A stretch of DNA of 8,285 nucleotides from CAZQIO01 sp964593405 (GCA_964593405.1 CAZQIO010000023.1:1-8285), one strand, 5' to 3'; counted from the stretch's first letter, positions 1 through 6,175 are shown. Notes: generated from the sequence alone by a model not told the origin. Numbers and translations are program-made.

Positions 1-27
1 GGTAAGGACGAGGCGCGATGGACGCGC
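1..27 (+). other. GC-rich flank upstream of rplX with a small hairpin
   Basis: This short flank is clearly richer in G and C than anything else near it. It contains a perfect 5-bp inverted repeat, GCGCG (13-17) and CGCGC (23-27), with loop ATGGA, ending at the base before the rplX ATG. In the classical spc operon the preceding gene is rplN (uL14), but no frame here reads as a typical uL14 C-terminus. A TAA at 3-5 could be the end of the preceding gene. The stretch GGACGAGG (6-13) is purine-rich and could serve as a ribosome binding site, although it lies 14 or more bases from the ATG. It may be a real leader hairpin or a contig-end artefact; the sequence alone cannot decide. Confidence 0.4.
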
Positions 28-348
28 ATGAAAATTAAAAAAGGAGACACAGTTTTGGTAATTTCTGGAAAATACAGGGGAAAAACAGGAAAAGTTTTGA
101 AAGCCTTTCCAAAAGAAGGGAAGGTTTTGGTTGAGGGAGTAAACATTGTCAAAAAGCATGTTAAACCAAAAAGGGTTGGGGAAAAGGGGCAAATTGTTCA
201 AATTCCAAAGCCAATTGATGTTTCAAACGTAAAATTAATTTGCCCTTCTTGCAAAAAAGCAACGAGAGTAGGTTATAAAATTTTTGAAAAAGAAGGCGAA
301 AAAGAAAAAGTCAGAGTTTGTAAAAAATGCAAAGCAGAAATTCCATGA
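28..348 (+). CDS. rplX: 50S ribosomal protein uL24 (L24)
   Basis: This is the assembly-initiator protein uL24, which binds the 5' domain of 23S rRNA early in large-subunit assembly. The 106-residue product opens with MKIKKGDTVLVISGKYRGKT, the KOW motif typical of the family, followed by VEGVNIVKKHVKP at about 35-47. The C-terminal part carries two CxxC pairs, C72/C75 and C98/C101, which look like a zinc-ribbon knuckle; many bacterial L24 proteins have a comparable pair and others have lost it. The ATG at 28 gives the standard N-terminus. The frame stays open upstream to the window edge, but those residues do not resemble L24. The TGA stop (346-348) overlaps the rplE ATG as ATGA, implying translational coupling. 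Confidence 0.96.
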   Translation: MKIKKGDTVLVISGKYRGKTGKVLKAFPKEGKVLVEGVNIVKKHVKPKRVGEKGQIVQIPKPIDVSNVKLICPSCKKATRVGYKIFEKEGEKEKVRVCKKCKAEIP

Positions 349-899
349 GGCTAAAAGAAAAATATGAAAAAGAGGTTGTGCCAAAGATGATGGAAAAGTT
401 TGGTTACAAAAACAGAATGGCAGTTCCGAAAATAGAAAAGGTCGTTTTAAATTGTGGTTTTGGGAGGCTAGTTTCTGGTAAAACAAAAGAAGAGAAAGAG
501 AAAGTTTACCAGCAAATAATGGAAGAACTAGCTTTAATTTCCGGTCAAAAACCGATTTTGACAAGGGCAAAAGAATCAATTTCTGGTTTTAATATAAAAA
601 AAGGAGAACCTGTTGGGGCTAAAGTGACTTTGAGGAGAAAAAGAATGTATGATTTTTTAGAAAGGTTAATCTGGATAGCTCTGCCGCGCTTGAGGGATTT
701 CAAAGGAATTGATAAAAAATGGTTTGACGAGAAAGGAAATTTAAACATTGGAATTAAAGAGCAAATTGCCTTTCCAGAAATTTCCCCAGAAAAGACAAAG
801 TTTATCTTTGGTCTTCAGGCAACTATTGTCACAAACGCAAAAAACAAAGAAGAGGCAATTGAATTGTTCAAATTGATGGGATTTCCGATTAAAGAATAG
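345..899 (+). CDS. rplE: 50S ribosomal protein uL5 (L5)
   Basis: uL5 binds 5S rRNA and contributes to the central protuberance of the large subunit. The 184-residue product aligns by eye with bacterial L5 from end to end: RLKEKYEKEVVPK at the start, SGQKP at 66-70, the segment through SISGFNIKKGEPVGAKVTLR to about 97, MYDFLERLI at 101-109, and GIKEQIAFPEI at 136-146. Length is close to the usual ~180. An in-frame ATG at 327 would add six residues (MQSRNS) that other L5 proteins lack. I prefer the ATG at 345 because it gives the family N-terminus and forms an ATGA overlap with the rplX stop. No Shine-Dalgarno precedes it, consistent with coupling to rplX. Confidence 0.96.
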   Translation: MRLKEKYEKEVVPKMMEKFGYKNRMAVPKIEKVVLNCGFGRLVSGKTKEEKEKVYQQIMEELALISGQKPILTRAKESISGFNIKKGEPVGAKVTLRRKRMYDFLERLIWIALPRLRDFKGIDKKWFDEKGNLNIGIKEQIAFPEISPEKTKFIFGLQATIVTNAKNKEEAIELFKLMGFPIKE

Positions 900-900
900 G

Positions 901-909
901 TGCTAAAAT
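901..909 (+). promoter_or_regulatory. Possible extended -10 element before rpsN
   Basis: TGCTAAAAT fits the extended -10 form TGnTAnAAT. It lies in the short gap between the rplE stop and the rpsN GTG, so transcription from it would begin only a few bases before the start codon. No convincing -35 is seen at 16-18 bases upstream. The identical 9-mer sits before the glycosyltransferase gene at 6161-6169, which is the main reason to record it. In an AT-rich genome this may be chance. Confidence 0.25.
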
Positions 910-919
910 AACTAAAACC

Positions 920-1105
920 GTGCCAACAAAAGCCCAAATTGTAAAAGCAAAAAAACCACCAAAATTTAAAACCCGAATTGTCAGGAGGTGTTTTAGATGT
1001 GGGAGAAAGAGAGGTTTCATGAGAAAATTTGGTCTTTGTCGAATTTGTTTTAGGGAAATGGCCCTAAGGGGTCAAATTCCAGGAGTCAAAAAAGCATCAT
1101 GGTAG
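920..1105 (+). CDS. rpsN: 30S ribosomal protein uS14, zinc-binding short form
   Basis: uS14 sits in the head of the small subunit and helps form the decoding-side structure. The 61-residue product is the short zinc-binding type (often named rpsZ or S14 type Z), with C24, C27, C40 and C43 arranged as CFRC...CRIC, then the conserved FREMALRGQIPGVKKASW tail. The start is a GTG at 920; no in-frame ATG lies nearby and the upstream frame contributes nothing S14-like. A weak AGGTG (898-902) is about 17 bases upstream, too far for a standard ribosome binding site. The TAG stop (1103-1105) lies inside the first codons of rpsH, a 7-base overlap. Loss of the longer C- variant is common in reduced genomes. 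Confidence 0.95.
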   Translation: MPTKAQIVKAKKPPKFKTRIVRRCFRCGRKRGFMRKFGLCRICFREMALRGQIPGVKKASW

Positions 1106-1518
1106 TCACAGACCCAATAGCAGACATGTTAACAATCATTAGAAATGCCCTTGCGGTAAAAAAGGAGGTAGTTTTTGTTCCTTTTTCAAAAATTAAATTT
1201 GAAATTTGTAAAATATTGCAAAGGGAAGGGTTTATCGAGAAAGTAGAGAAGGTGAAAAGGAAAATTAAAAAGGGAAAATCAAAACCAAAGCCATTTTTGG
1301 AAATTCATTTAAAGTATGATGAGGAAAAAAAGCCAGCAATTTCAGGAATAGAAAGAATATCAAAGCCAGGACAAAGAATTTATTTGGGCTACAGAAAGAT
1401 AAAGCCGGTAAAACAAGGTTACGGAATTGCGATTATTTCAACTTCTCAGGGTTTGATGACAGACAAAGAAGCAAGAAAGAAAAAGGTCGGAGGAGAAGTA
1501 ATTTGTGAAGTATGGTGA
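1099..1518 (+). CDS. rpsH: 30S ribosomal protein uS8 (S8)
   Basis: uS8 binds the central domain of 16S rRNA and in many bacteria also represses the spc operon through its mRNA. The 139-residue product has the family start MVVTDPIADMLTIIRNAL and the diagnostic C-terminus from about 113 to 139, STSQGLMTDKEARKKKVGG then EVICEVW. A lysine-rich stretch at about 51-64 lies in the variable middle region. The ATG at 1099 overlaps the end of rpsN by 7 bases; an AGGAG at 1081-1085 is 13 bases upstream, slightly long for a ribosome binding site but usable. The TGA stop falls directly after the conserved EVW end, good evidence that TGA is a stop codon here. Confidence 0.96.
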   Translation: MVVTDPIADMLTIIRNALAVKKEVVFVPFSKIKFEICKILQREGFIEKVEKVKRKIKKGKSKPKPFLEIHLKYDEEKKPAISGIERISKPGQRIYLGYRKIKPVKQGYGIAIISTSQGLMTDKEARKKKVGGEVICEVW

Positions 1519-1608
1519 TGAAACTCAGCAATTGCTCGCTAGAGCACAGCGTGAACACTACCTCATCCATTCGCGTATATTTTTTAAAAATTCGTTATTC
1601 GTAAATTT
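1519..1608 (+). other. Unusual 90-base spacer between rpsH and rplF
   Basis: This is the longest gap inside the ribosomal block, where other junctions overlap or have gaps of at most 20 bases. The first half is richer in G and C than its surroundings and contains a perfect 5-bp hairpin, TGCTC (1533-1537) and GAGCA (1542-1546), with loop GCTA. The second half is AT-rich and carries three ATTCG words at 1569, 1590 and 1597, spaced 21 and 7 bases apart, so they share a 7-base phase. No reading frame, ribosome binding site or clear promoter is seen; the rplF ATG follows without a Shine-Dalgarno. Options are a regulatory mRNA site, an intergenic repeat family member or a local assembly scar. Confidence 0.5.
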
Positions 1609-2151
1609 ATGTCAAAAATAGGAAAAAAACCAATAGAAATTCCGCCAAATGTCTCTGTAAAAATTGAAGAAGATAAAATTTTAGTTGAGGGACCGCTCGG
1701 AAAATTAGAAAAAAAATTGCGGCCAGAAATTGGAGTCGAGATCAAGGATGGAAAAATCGTTGTTTTTCCAAAAATTGAAACCAAAAACACCAAGGCTCTT
1801 TGGGGAACCTTTAGACAATTAATTTTTAATATGGTTGAAGGAGTGACCAAAGGGTTTCAAAAACAACTGGAAATTGAAGGATTGGGGTATAGGGCGGAAA
1901 TGGAAGGAAAAAATTTAATTTTAAGAGTAGGTTTTTCCCATCCAGTCATAATTTCTATCCCAGAGGAAGTTAAGGTTTCAGTAGAAAAAAACATCATCAC
2001 AGTTTCTGGAATAGACAAAGAATTGGTTGGACAAGTGGCGGCCAATATTGAAAAAGTTAAACCGGCAGAGCCATACAAGGGAAAGGGAATAAAATATGTT
2101 GGTGAAGAAATCATCAGAAAGGTTGGTAAAAAAGCAACCGGCGCAAAATAA
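1609..2151 (+). CDS. rplF: 50S ribosomal protein uL6 (L6)
   Basis: uL6 binds 23S rRNA near the factor-binding region of the large subunit. The 180-residue product shows both halves of the duplicated L6 fold: MSKIGKKPIEIP at the start, EGVTKGFQKQLEIEGLGYRA at about 77-96 joining the two domains, and the second-domain signature from SGIDKELVGQVAANIEKVKP (133-152) into AEPYKGKGIKY (153-163). The tail GEEIIRKVGKKATGAK is normal. Length matches the family. The start ATG is the only one giving the SKIGKKPI N-terminus, but it has no Shine-Dalgarno and follows the odd 90-base spacer, so coupling with rpsH is unlikely and initiation must work some other way. The stop TAA shares its last base with the rplR ATG. 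Confidence 0.96.
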   Translation: MSKIGKKPIEIPPNVSVKIEEDKILVEGPLGKLEKKLRPEIGVEIKDGKIVVFPKIETKNTKALWGTFRQLIFNMVEGVTKGFQKQLEIEGLGYRAEMEGKNLILRVGFSHPVIISIPEEVKVSVEKNIITVSGIDKELVGQVAANIEKVKPAEPYKGKGIKYVGEEIIRKVGKKATGAK

Positions 2152-2507
2152 TGGAAAGAGGGGAAAAGTTAGAAGCTAGAAAAAGAAGACACAAGAGAAT
2201 AAGAAAAAAAATTTTTGGAACGGCCAAAATACCAAGGCTTTGTGTTTTTAGATCAAACAAGCACATTTATGCTCAATTAATCGATGACGAAAAGGGACAT
2301 ACTTTAATTTCGGCTTCGGATTTGGAAATAAAATTAGAAAAAAAATTAACAAAAGTTGAAAAATCCAAAGAGGTCGGCAAGTTGATTGCTAAAAAAGCAA
2401 AAGAAGTTGGTATTGAAAGAGTTGTTTTTGACAGGGGAGGCTACAAGTACCATGGAAGGGTCAAAGCTTTGGCAGAAGGAGCTAGGGAAGGAGGTTTGAA
2501 GTTTTAA
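2151..2507 (+). CDS. rplR: 50S ribosomal protein uL18 (L18)
   Basis: uL18 binds 5S rRNA together with uL5 and anchors it in the central protuberance. The 118-residue product has a basic N-terminus (KRRHKRIRKKIFGTAKIPRL, about 11-30), the strand FRSNKHIYAQLIDDEKGHTL (33-52), and the conserved C-terminal block beginning FDRGGYKYHGRVKALAEG (93-110) and ending GGLKF. Length is standard. Translation starts in a TAATG junction with rplF (stop TAA 2149-2151, ATG 2151-2153), a typical termination-reinitiation arrangement. No separate ribosome binding site is visible. A 13-base gap separates it from rpsE. Confidence 0.95.
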   Translation: MERGEKLEARKRRHKRIRKKIFGTAKIPRLCVFRSNKHIYAQLIDDEKGHTLISASDLEIKLEKKLTKVEKSKEVGKLIAKKAKEVGIERVVFDRGGYKYHGRVKALAEGAREGGLKF

Positions 2508-2520
2508 AATTTTTAAAACT

Positions 2521-2991
2521 ATGCAGGAGACAACCGAAACACAAAAACAGGAAAAATTTGAGGCCAAACTATTGGATTTGGCCAGAGTCACTCATGTAAG
2601 GGCTGGAGGAAAAAAATTGAGGTTTAGGGCAGTAGTGATTGTTGGAAATCGAGCAGGCAAAGTTGGAGTTGGCATTGCTTCTGCTACTGATGTTGCTCAG
2701 GCAATTGAGAAAGCTACCTTTCAGGCCAAAAAAAATGTGATTAATGTGCCGATTGTAAACGATACCATTCCTCATGAAGTTTATGCAAAATTCAAAGCGG
2801 CTAAAGTTTTGCTAAAACCCGGGAAAAAAGGAGGAGGATTGGTGGCCGGAGGAACAATAAGACTAATTTGTCTTTTGGCCGGGATAAAAAATATTTCGGC
2901 AAAACATTTGGGGAGAACCGGAAATAAAATGAATATTGCTCAAGCAACAATCAAGGCCCTAAAACAACTGAAAACTAAAAAACCAAAATGA
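2521..2991 (+). CDS. rpsE: 30S ribosomal protein uS5 (S5)
   Basis: uS5 helps shape the mRNA entry side of the small subunit and affects decoding accuracy. The 156-residue product carries the N-terminal double-stranded-RNA-binding-like domain, LARVTHVRAGGKKLRFRAVV (20-39) followed by IVGNRAGKVGVGIASATDV (40-58), then VPIVNDTIPHEV (76-87), KVLLKPGKKGGGLVAGGTIR (95-114) and the C-terminal end LGRTGNKMNIAQATIKALK (130-148). The ATG at 2521 follows an AT-only gap with no Shine-Dalgarno. Its TGA stop overlaps the next ATG, but that gene is rplO, not rpmD: the uL30 gene normally found between them is absent, as known for Candidate Phyla Radiation bacteria. Confidence 0.96.
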   Translation: MQETTETQKQEKFEAKLLDLARVTHVRAGGKKLRFRAVVIVGNRAGKVGVGIASATDVAQAIEKATFQAKKNVINVPIVNDTIPHEVYAKFKAAKVLLKPGKKGGGLVAGGTIRLICLLAGIKNISAKHLGRTGNKMNIAQATIKALKQLKTKKPK

Positions 2992-3434
2992 TCCAAATTC
3001 ACCAATTAAAACCAATTCACAAATCCAAAAAGCCAAAGAGAATTGGAAGAGGAGGGAAAAGAGGAACATATTCTGGCAGAGGAATTAAAGGGCAAAAAGC
3101 AAGGGCGGGAAGAAAGCTAAAGCCAATAATCAGGGAAATAATCAAAAAGTATCCAAAATTGAGGGGGTACAGGTTTAAAGCAAAAAAAGATTATGAAATT
3201 GTTAATGTTGATGTTTTAGAGAAAAAGTTCCAAGACGGGGAAAAGGTCAACCCTGAAATTTTGGTTGAAAGGAAAATCGTAGATAAAATAAAAGGAAAGG
3301 TTCCAAAAGTTAAAATTTTGGGAAGAGGAAATTTGACAAAAAAATTGATTGTTGAGAATTGCCAAATTTCAAAAGTTGCAAAAGAAAAAATTGAAAAAGC
3401 AGGAGGAAAAATAATATGTGGTACAGAGTCTTAA
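2988..3434 (+). CDS. rplO: 50S ribosomal protein uL15 (L15)
   Basis: uL15 is a late-assembly protein of the large subunit with a long basic N-terminal extension reaching into 23S rRNA. The 148-residue product starts MIQIHQLKP and has the glycine- and arginine-rich segment KRIGRGGKRGTYSGRGIKGQ (17-36), which replaces the longer GSGKGKTAGRG form of model bacteria. The globular domain follows, with VNVDVLEKKF (72-81), VKILGRGNLTKKLIV (108-122) and the final KIEKAGG (134-140). The usual FEGGQ segment is not recognisable and is replaced by KPIIREIIKKYPKLRGYRF (45-63). It begins in an ATGA overlap with rpsE and overlaps secY by 19 bases, so its own 3' end carries the secY ribosome binding site. Confidence 0.95.
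   Translation: MIQIHQLKPIHKSKKPKRIGRGGKRGTYSGRGIKGQKARAGRKLKPIIREIIKKYPKLRGYRFKAKKDYEIVNVDVLEKKFQDGEKVNPEILVERKIVDKIKGKVPKVKILGRGNLTKKLIVENCQISKVAKEKIEKAGGKIICGTES
3401..3406 (+). promoter_or_regulatory. Shine-Dalgarno site for secY inside rplO
   Basis: AGGAGG lies 9 bases upstream of the secY ATG at 3416, within the last codons of rplO. It is the only full-consensus ribosome binding site at a gene start in this window. It supports the chosen secY start and shows that the organism's 16S rRNA still has a working anti-Shine-Dalgarno, even though most neighbours rely on overlap. Confidence 0.85.
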
Positions 3435-4693
3435 TCAATGTTTTTAAAGTGAAAGATTTGAGGGATAAAGTTCTTTTTGTTTTGGCAATTTTTTTAATCT
3501 TTAGAATTTTGGCCAACATTCCAATTCCAGGGATTGATACTCAAAGACTGAGGCAATTTTTTGAGCAATTTAAAATTTTCAGTTTAATGAATATTTTTAC
3601 CGGAGGAACTCTAGAAAGATTTTCAATCGTGATGCTCGGCCTTGGTCCCTTCATCATTGCCGAAGTCATTTTGCAACTTTTAACGATGGTTTTCCCATCT
3701 TTGGAAGAAATGTACAAAAAGGAGGGTGAAGAAGGAAGGAGAAAACTTGAACAGCACGGAAGAATTTTAACAGTTCCTTTGGCGGCCATTGAAGCCTTTG
3801 GAATGCTTACCCTTTTTTCAAGAGAAAAAATTTTAGCCCCCCTTTCTCCCTTGGGTTGGATTTCGGCAATTTCAACAATCACAGCAGGCACTCTGCTTTT
3901 GGTCTGGCTTGGTGAGCTAATCGATGAAAAAGGAATTGGAAATGGAGTTTCCCTCTTAATTTGCGCAGGTATTATTGCCGACTTTCCAAGAAACCTTGGT
4001 CAACTAATAGCCAATTTTGATCCAACAAGACTTTTTTCTTATATTTTATTTTTTTTAGCAACGATTTTGATAATTTCTGCGGTAATTTTTGTTACTGAGG
4101 CAAGGAGAAACATTAAAGTTTCTTATGCAAAAAGAGTCAGGGGAATGAGGCTTTTTGGTGGAGTTTCAACATACTTGCCCCTCTCTGTCAATCCAGCAGG
4201 GGTGATGCCAATAATTTTTGCCCTTTCAATTTTGACCTTTCCATCAATGATAGCTAGTTTTTTGTCAAACACTCCCGGAATTTTAGGAAAAATTTCAAAC
4301 TCTTTGGTTTTGTTTTTCGAAAATCCAATTTTTCATACAATTTCTTATTTTTTGTTGGTTTTCCTTTTCACTTTCTTTTACACAATGGTCGTTTTTGACC
4401 CAAAATCAATCTCTGAAAATTTGCAAAAAATGGGAGGCTTTATTCCAGGAATAAGGCCCGGCCCAAAAACGGCACAATATTTATCTTTTGTTTTAAACAG
4501 AATTTTGGTTTTTGGAGGAATTTTTTTGGGGGTAATTGCCATCACACCCTCTTTGGTTCAGGCAATAACAAAAGTTGGAGCCTTTTCCTTTTTGGTTGGA
4601 GGAACTTCAGTTTTAATTTTAGTTTCTGTAATTTTGGAGACTTTTGAAAGGTTAAAGGCAGAGCTGGAAATGAGAGAGTATGAGACATTCTAA
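3416..4693 (+). CDS. secY: Protein translocase subunit SecY
   Basis: SecY is the channel of the general secretion pathway in the cytoplasmic membrane; it works with SecE, SecG and SecA, none of which lie here. The 425-residue product has the expected ten hydrophobic segments. Recognisable blocks are IPIPGID (35-41), the plug region NIFTGGTLERFSIVMLGLG (59-77), GELIDEKGIGNGVSLLI (166-182), the cytoplasmic loop RRNIKVSYAKRV (230-241), LPLSVNPAGVMPIIFA (254-269) and the loop NLQKMGGFIPGIRPG (335-349), which contacts the ribosome and SecA in studied relatives. The ATG at 3416 is supported by AGGAGG nine bases upstream. It overlaps rplO by 19 bases and the next gene by 14 bases. Position after rplO is the standard spc order. 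Confidence 0.97.
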   Translation: MWYRVLINVFKVKDLRDKVLFVLAIFLIFRILANIPIPGIDTQRLRQFFEQFKIFSLMNIFTGGTLERFSIVMLGLGPFIIAEVILQLLTMVFPSLEEMYKKEGEEGRRKLEQHGRILTVPLAAIEAFGMLTLFSREKILAPLSPLGWISAISTITAGTLLLVWLGELIDEKGIGNGVSLLICAGIIADFPRNLGQLIANFDPTRLFSYILFFLATILIISAVIFVTEARRNIKVSYAKRVRGMRLFGGVSTYLPLSVNPAGVMPIIFALSILTFPSMIASFLSNTPGILGKISNSLVLFFENPIFHTISYFLLVFLFTFFYTMVVFDPKSISENLQKMGGFIPGIRPGPKTAQYLSFVLNRILVFGGIFLGVIAITPSLVQAITKVGAFSFLVGGTSVLILVSVILETFERLKAELEMREYETF

Positions 4694-5387
4694 AAATCAA
4701 AAATTGGTAATAATTTTGATGGGCCCCCCGGGAGCAGGAAAAGGAACCCAAGGTCAACTTTTGGCAGAAAAATTGAATTTGTATTATTTCGAAACAAGTA
4801 AAATTTTGGAGGAAGAATTTAAAAAGAAAAGGGGAGTTTATGAAATTGATGGAAAAAAATATTCTGTGGCAAAGGAATATAAACGCTGGATTCATGGAAA
4901 ACTATGCAGCCCTCCTTTCGTTACTTTTTTGGTTCAACAAAAAATTAAAGAATTGGCACAACAAAAGCGAAATTTAGTTTTAGCTGGTTCTCCACGAACG
5001 GTTTTTGAGGGGGAAAAAATAATTCCTTTATTAATTGAGCTTTATGGGAAAGAAAGCATTAAGGTTTTTCTTTTGGAAATTTCGCCAAAAGATTCGCTTT
5101 TTAGAAATTCCCACAGAAGAATCTGTGAATTGATGCGCCATCCTATATTGTGGTTAAAAGAAAATCAAAAATTAAAAAAATGTCCTTTAGATGGATCGAG
5201 GCTTTTAAGGAGAAAGGGATTAGATGATCCAGAAACAATAAAAGTGAGGCTAAAAGAGTACAAAGAAAAAACCCTTCCTTTGATCGAATATTTCAAAAAA
5301 CAAAAATTGAAAGTAATAAAAATTGACGGTTCTCCGCCTCCGGCAATAGTTTTTGAAAAAATTTTAAAGGCTCTCAAAATTAAATGA
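4680..5387 (+). CDS. Divergent adenylate kinase-family nucleoside monophosphate kinase
   Basis: The 235-residue product occupies the adk position between secY and map and has the adenylate kinase fold signature: P-loop GPPGAGKGTQ (15-24), a GSPRT motif (103-107) in place of GFPRT, and a lid/C-terminal segment with HRRIC (145-149), KKCPLDG (166-172) and LDDPETIKVRLKEY (181-194). Several residues that contact AMP in the E. coli enzyme differ: the TGDMLR arginine corresponds to E44 in TSKILEEEF, the phenylalanine of GFPRT is S104, and the glutamine after it aligns with E110. The lid keeps only two cysteines (C149, C168) of the four used in zinc-type lids. Phosphoryl transfer to a nucleoside monophosphate is likely, but AMP preference is not assured. 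The ATG overlaps secY by 14 bases; the stop forms ATGA with map. I leave the symbol empty because of this divergence. Confidence 0.85.
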   Translation: MRHSKNQKLVIILMGPPGAGKGTQGQLLAEKLNLYYFETSKILEEEFKKKRGVYEIDGKKYSVAKEYKRWIHGKLCSPPFVTFLVQQKIKELAQQKRNLVLAGSPRTVFEGEKIIPLLIELYGKESIKVFLLEISPKDSLFRNSHRRICELMRHPILWLKENQKLKKCPLDGSRLLRRKGLDDPETIKVRLKEYKEKTLPLIEYFKKQKLKVIKIDGSPPPAIVFEKILKALKIK

Positions 5388-6145
5388 TCCCTCTCAAATC
5401 AGAAAAAGAAATTGAGATAATGGCAGAGGGAGGCAGGGTTTTGGCAAAAATAATGAAAGAGATAGAAAAGATGGTAAAACCTGGAGTTTTGACAAAAGAT
5501 TTGGAAAAATTGGCAGAGAGTTTAATTGTAAAATCTGGAGCAAAATGCGCTTTTAAAGGATATAGCGAAAAAGGAGAAAAACCTTTCCCTGCCTGCCTTT
5601 GTACTTCAATAAACGATGAAATTGTTCATTGCATTCCTTCAAAAAGAGTTTTAAAAGAAGGGGATTTGTTGAAACTGGATTTGGGAATTTTGTGGAAAGG
5701 ATATTATTTAGACATGGCAATAACAGTTCCTGTTGGGAAAGTTTCTTTTGAAGCTCAAAGATTAATTAGGGTGACAAAAAAAGCTTTGAAATTGGCAATA
5801 AAAAAAGCAAAACCTGGAAACACTTTTGGTGATATTTCAAACACAATTCAAAGGTATGTTGAATCTCAAGGATTTTCTGTCGTCAGGGAGCTTTGCGGAC
5901 ACGGAATTGGAAAAAATCTTCACGAAGAGCCAAAAATTTTAAACTATGGCAAAAGAAAAACGGGGGAAAAAATAAAAGAAGGAATGGTTTTTTGTATTGA
6001 ACCTATGGTGACAGCCGGGGATTGGAGATTAAAGAAAGCAAAAGATGGATTTGGCTATGCCACTCAAGATGGCTCTTTGACAGCCCATTTTGAGCACACG
6101 GTGGCAGTGACAAAAAAAGGCCCCGAAATATTAACAAAAATTTAA
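5384..6145 (+). CDS. map: Type I methionine aminopeptidase
   Basis: MetAP removes the initiator methionine from nascent proteins whose second residue is small, acting in the cytoplasm at the ribosome exit. The 253-residue product has the full pita-bread metallopeptidase core with all five metal ligands by position: D99 and D110 in KLDLGILWKGYYLDMAIT, H173 in CGHGIG, E206 in CIEPM and E237 in AHFEHT. The substrate-site histidines are also visible: H82 in VHCIP and H180 in LHEEP. Length is typical of the bacterial type Ia enzyme without extensions. The ATG lies in an ATGA overlap with the kinase gene; an AAAGG at 5366-5370 is 13 bases upstream. In the classical order infA would follow, but here a glycosyltransferase does. 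Confidence 0.97.
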   Translation: MIPLKSEKEIEIMAEGGRVLAKIMKEIEKMVKPGVLTKDLEKLAESLIVKSGAKCAFKGYSEKGEKPFPACLCTSINDEIVHCIPSKRVLKEGDLLKLDLGILWKGYYLDMAITVPVGKVSFEAQRLIRVTKKALKLAIKKAKPGNTFGDISNTIQRYVESQGFSVVRELCGHGIGKNLHEEPKILNYGKRKTGEKIKEGMVFCIEPMVTAGDWRLKKAKDGFGYATQDGSLTAHFEHTVAVTKKGPEILTKI

Positions 6146-6169
6146 AAGGAAATTTATTTCTGCTAAAAT
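6141..6169 (+). promoter_or_regulatory. Candidate promoter for the glycosyltransferase-galT pair
   Basis: An extended -10, TGCTAAAAT (6161-6169, hexamer TAAAAT at 6164), has TTTAAA (6141-6146) 17 bases upstream, which matches four of six -35 consensus bases. A start about seven bases after the -10 would fall at or next to the ATG at 6176, giving a leaderless or nearly leaderless mRNA. This agrees with the lack of a ribosome binding site near that ATG (the only AAGGA, 6146-6150, is 25 bases away). Assignment is from sequence pattern only. Confidence 0.45.
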
Positions 6170-6175
6170 TGATTA

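Noticed and set aside
327..344. Upstream ATG at 327 as the rplE start
   Set aside because: It adds MQSRNS, absent from the family N-terminus, while the ATG at 345 gives the normal start and an ATGA coupling with rplX.
1519..1590. tRNA-like stretch (CTCAG...GCTAGAGCACAGC resembles a D-arm)
   Set aside because: No matching acceptor stem, no anticodon stem of five pairs, and no TTCGA-type T-arm in register; the resemblance stops after the D-arm-like part.
346..2991. UGA recoded as glycine, as in some Candidate Phyla Radiation lineages
   Set aside because: TGA falls exactly at the conserved C-terminal ends of uS8 and other genes and in ATGA overlaps; no in-frame TGA interrupts any conserved gene.
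3541..3891. Long minus-strand frame opposite secY, and similar antisense frames opposite other genes
   Set aside because: Shadows of conserved + strand genes whose family identity is certain; none has its own start signal or recognisable product.
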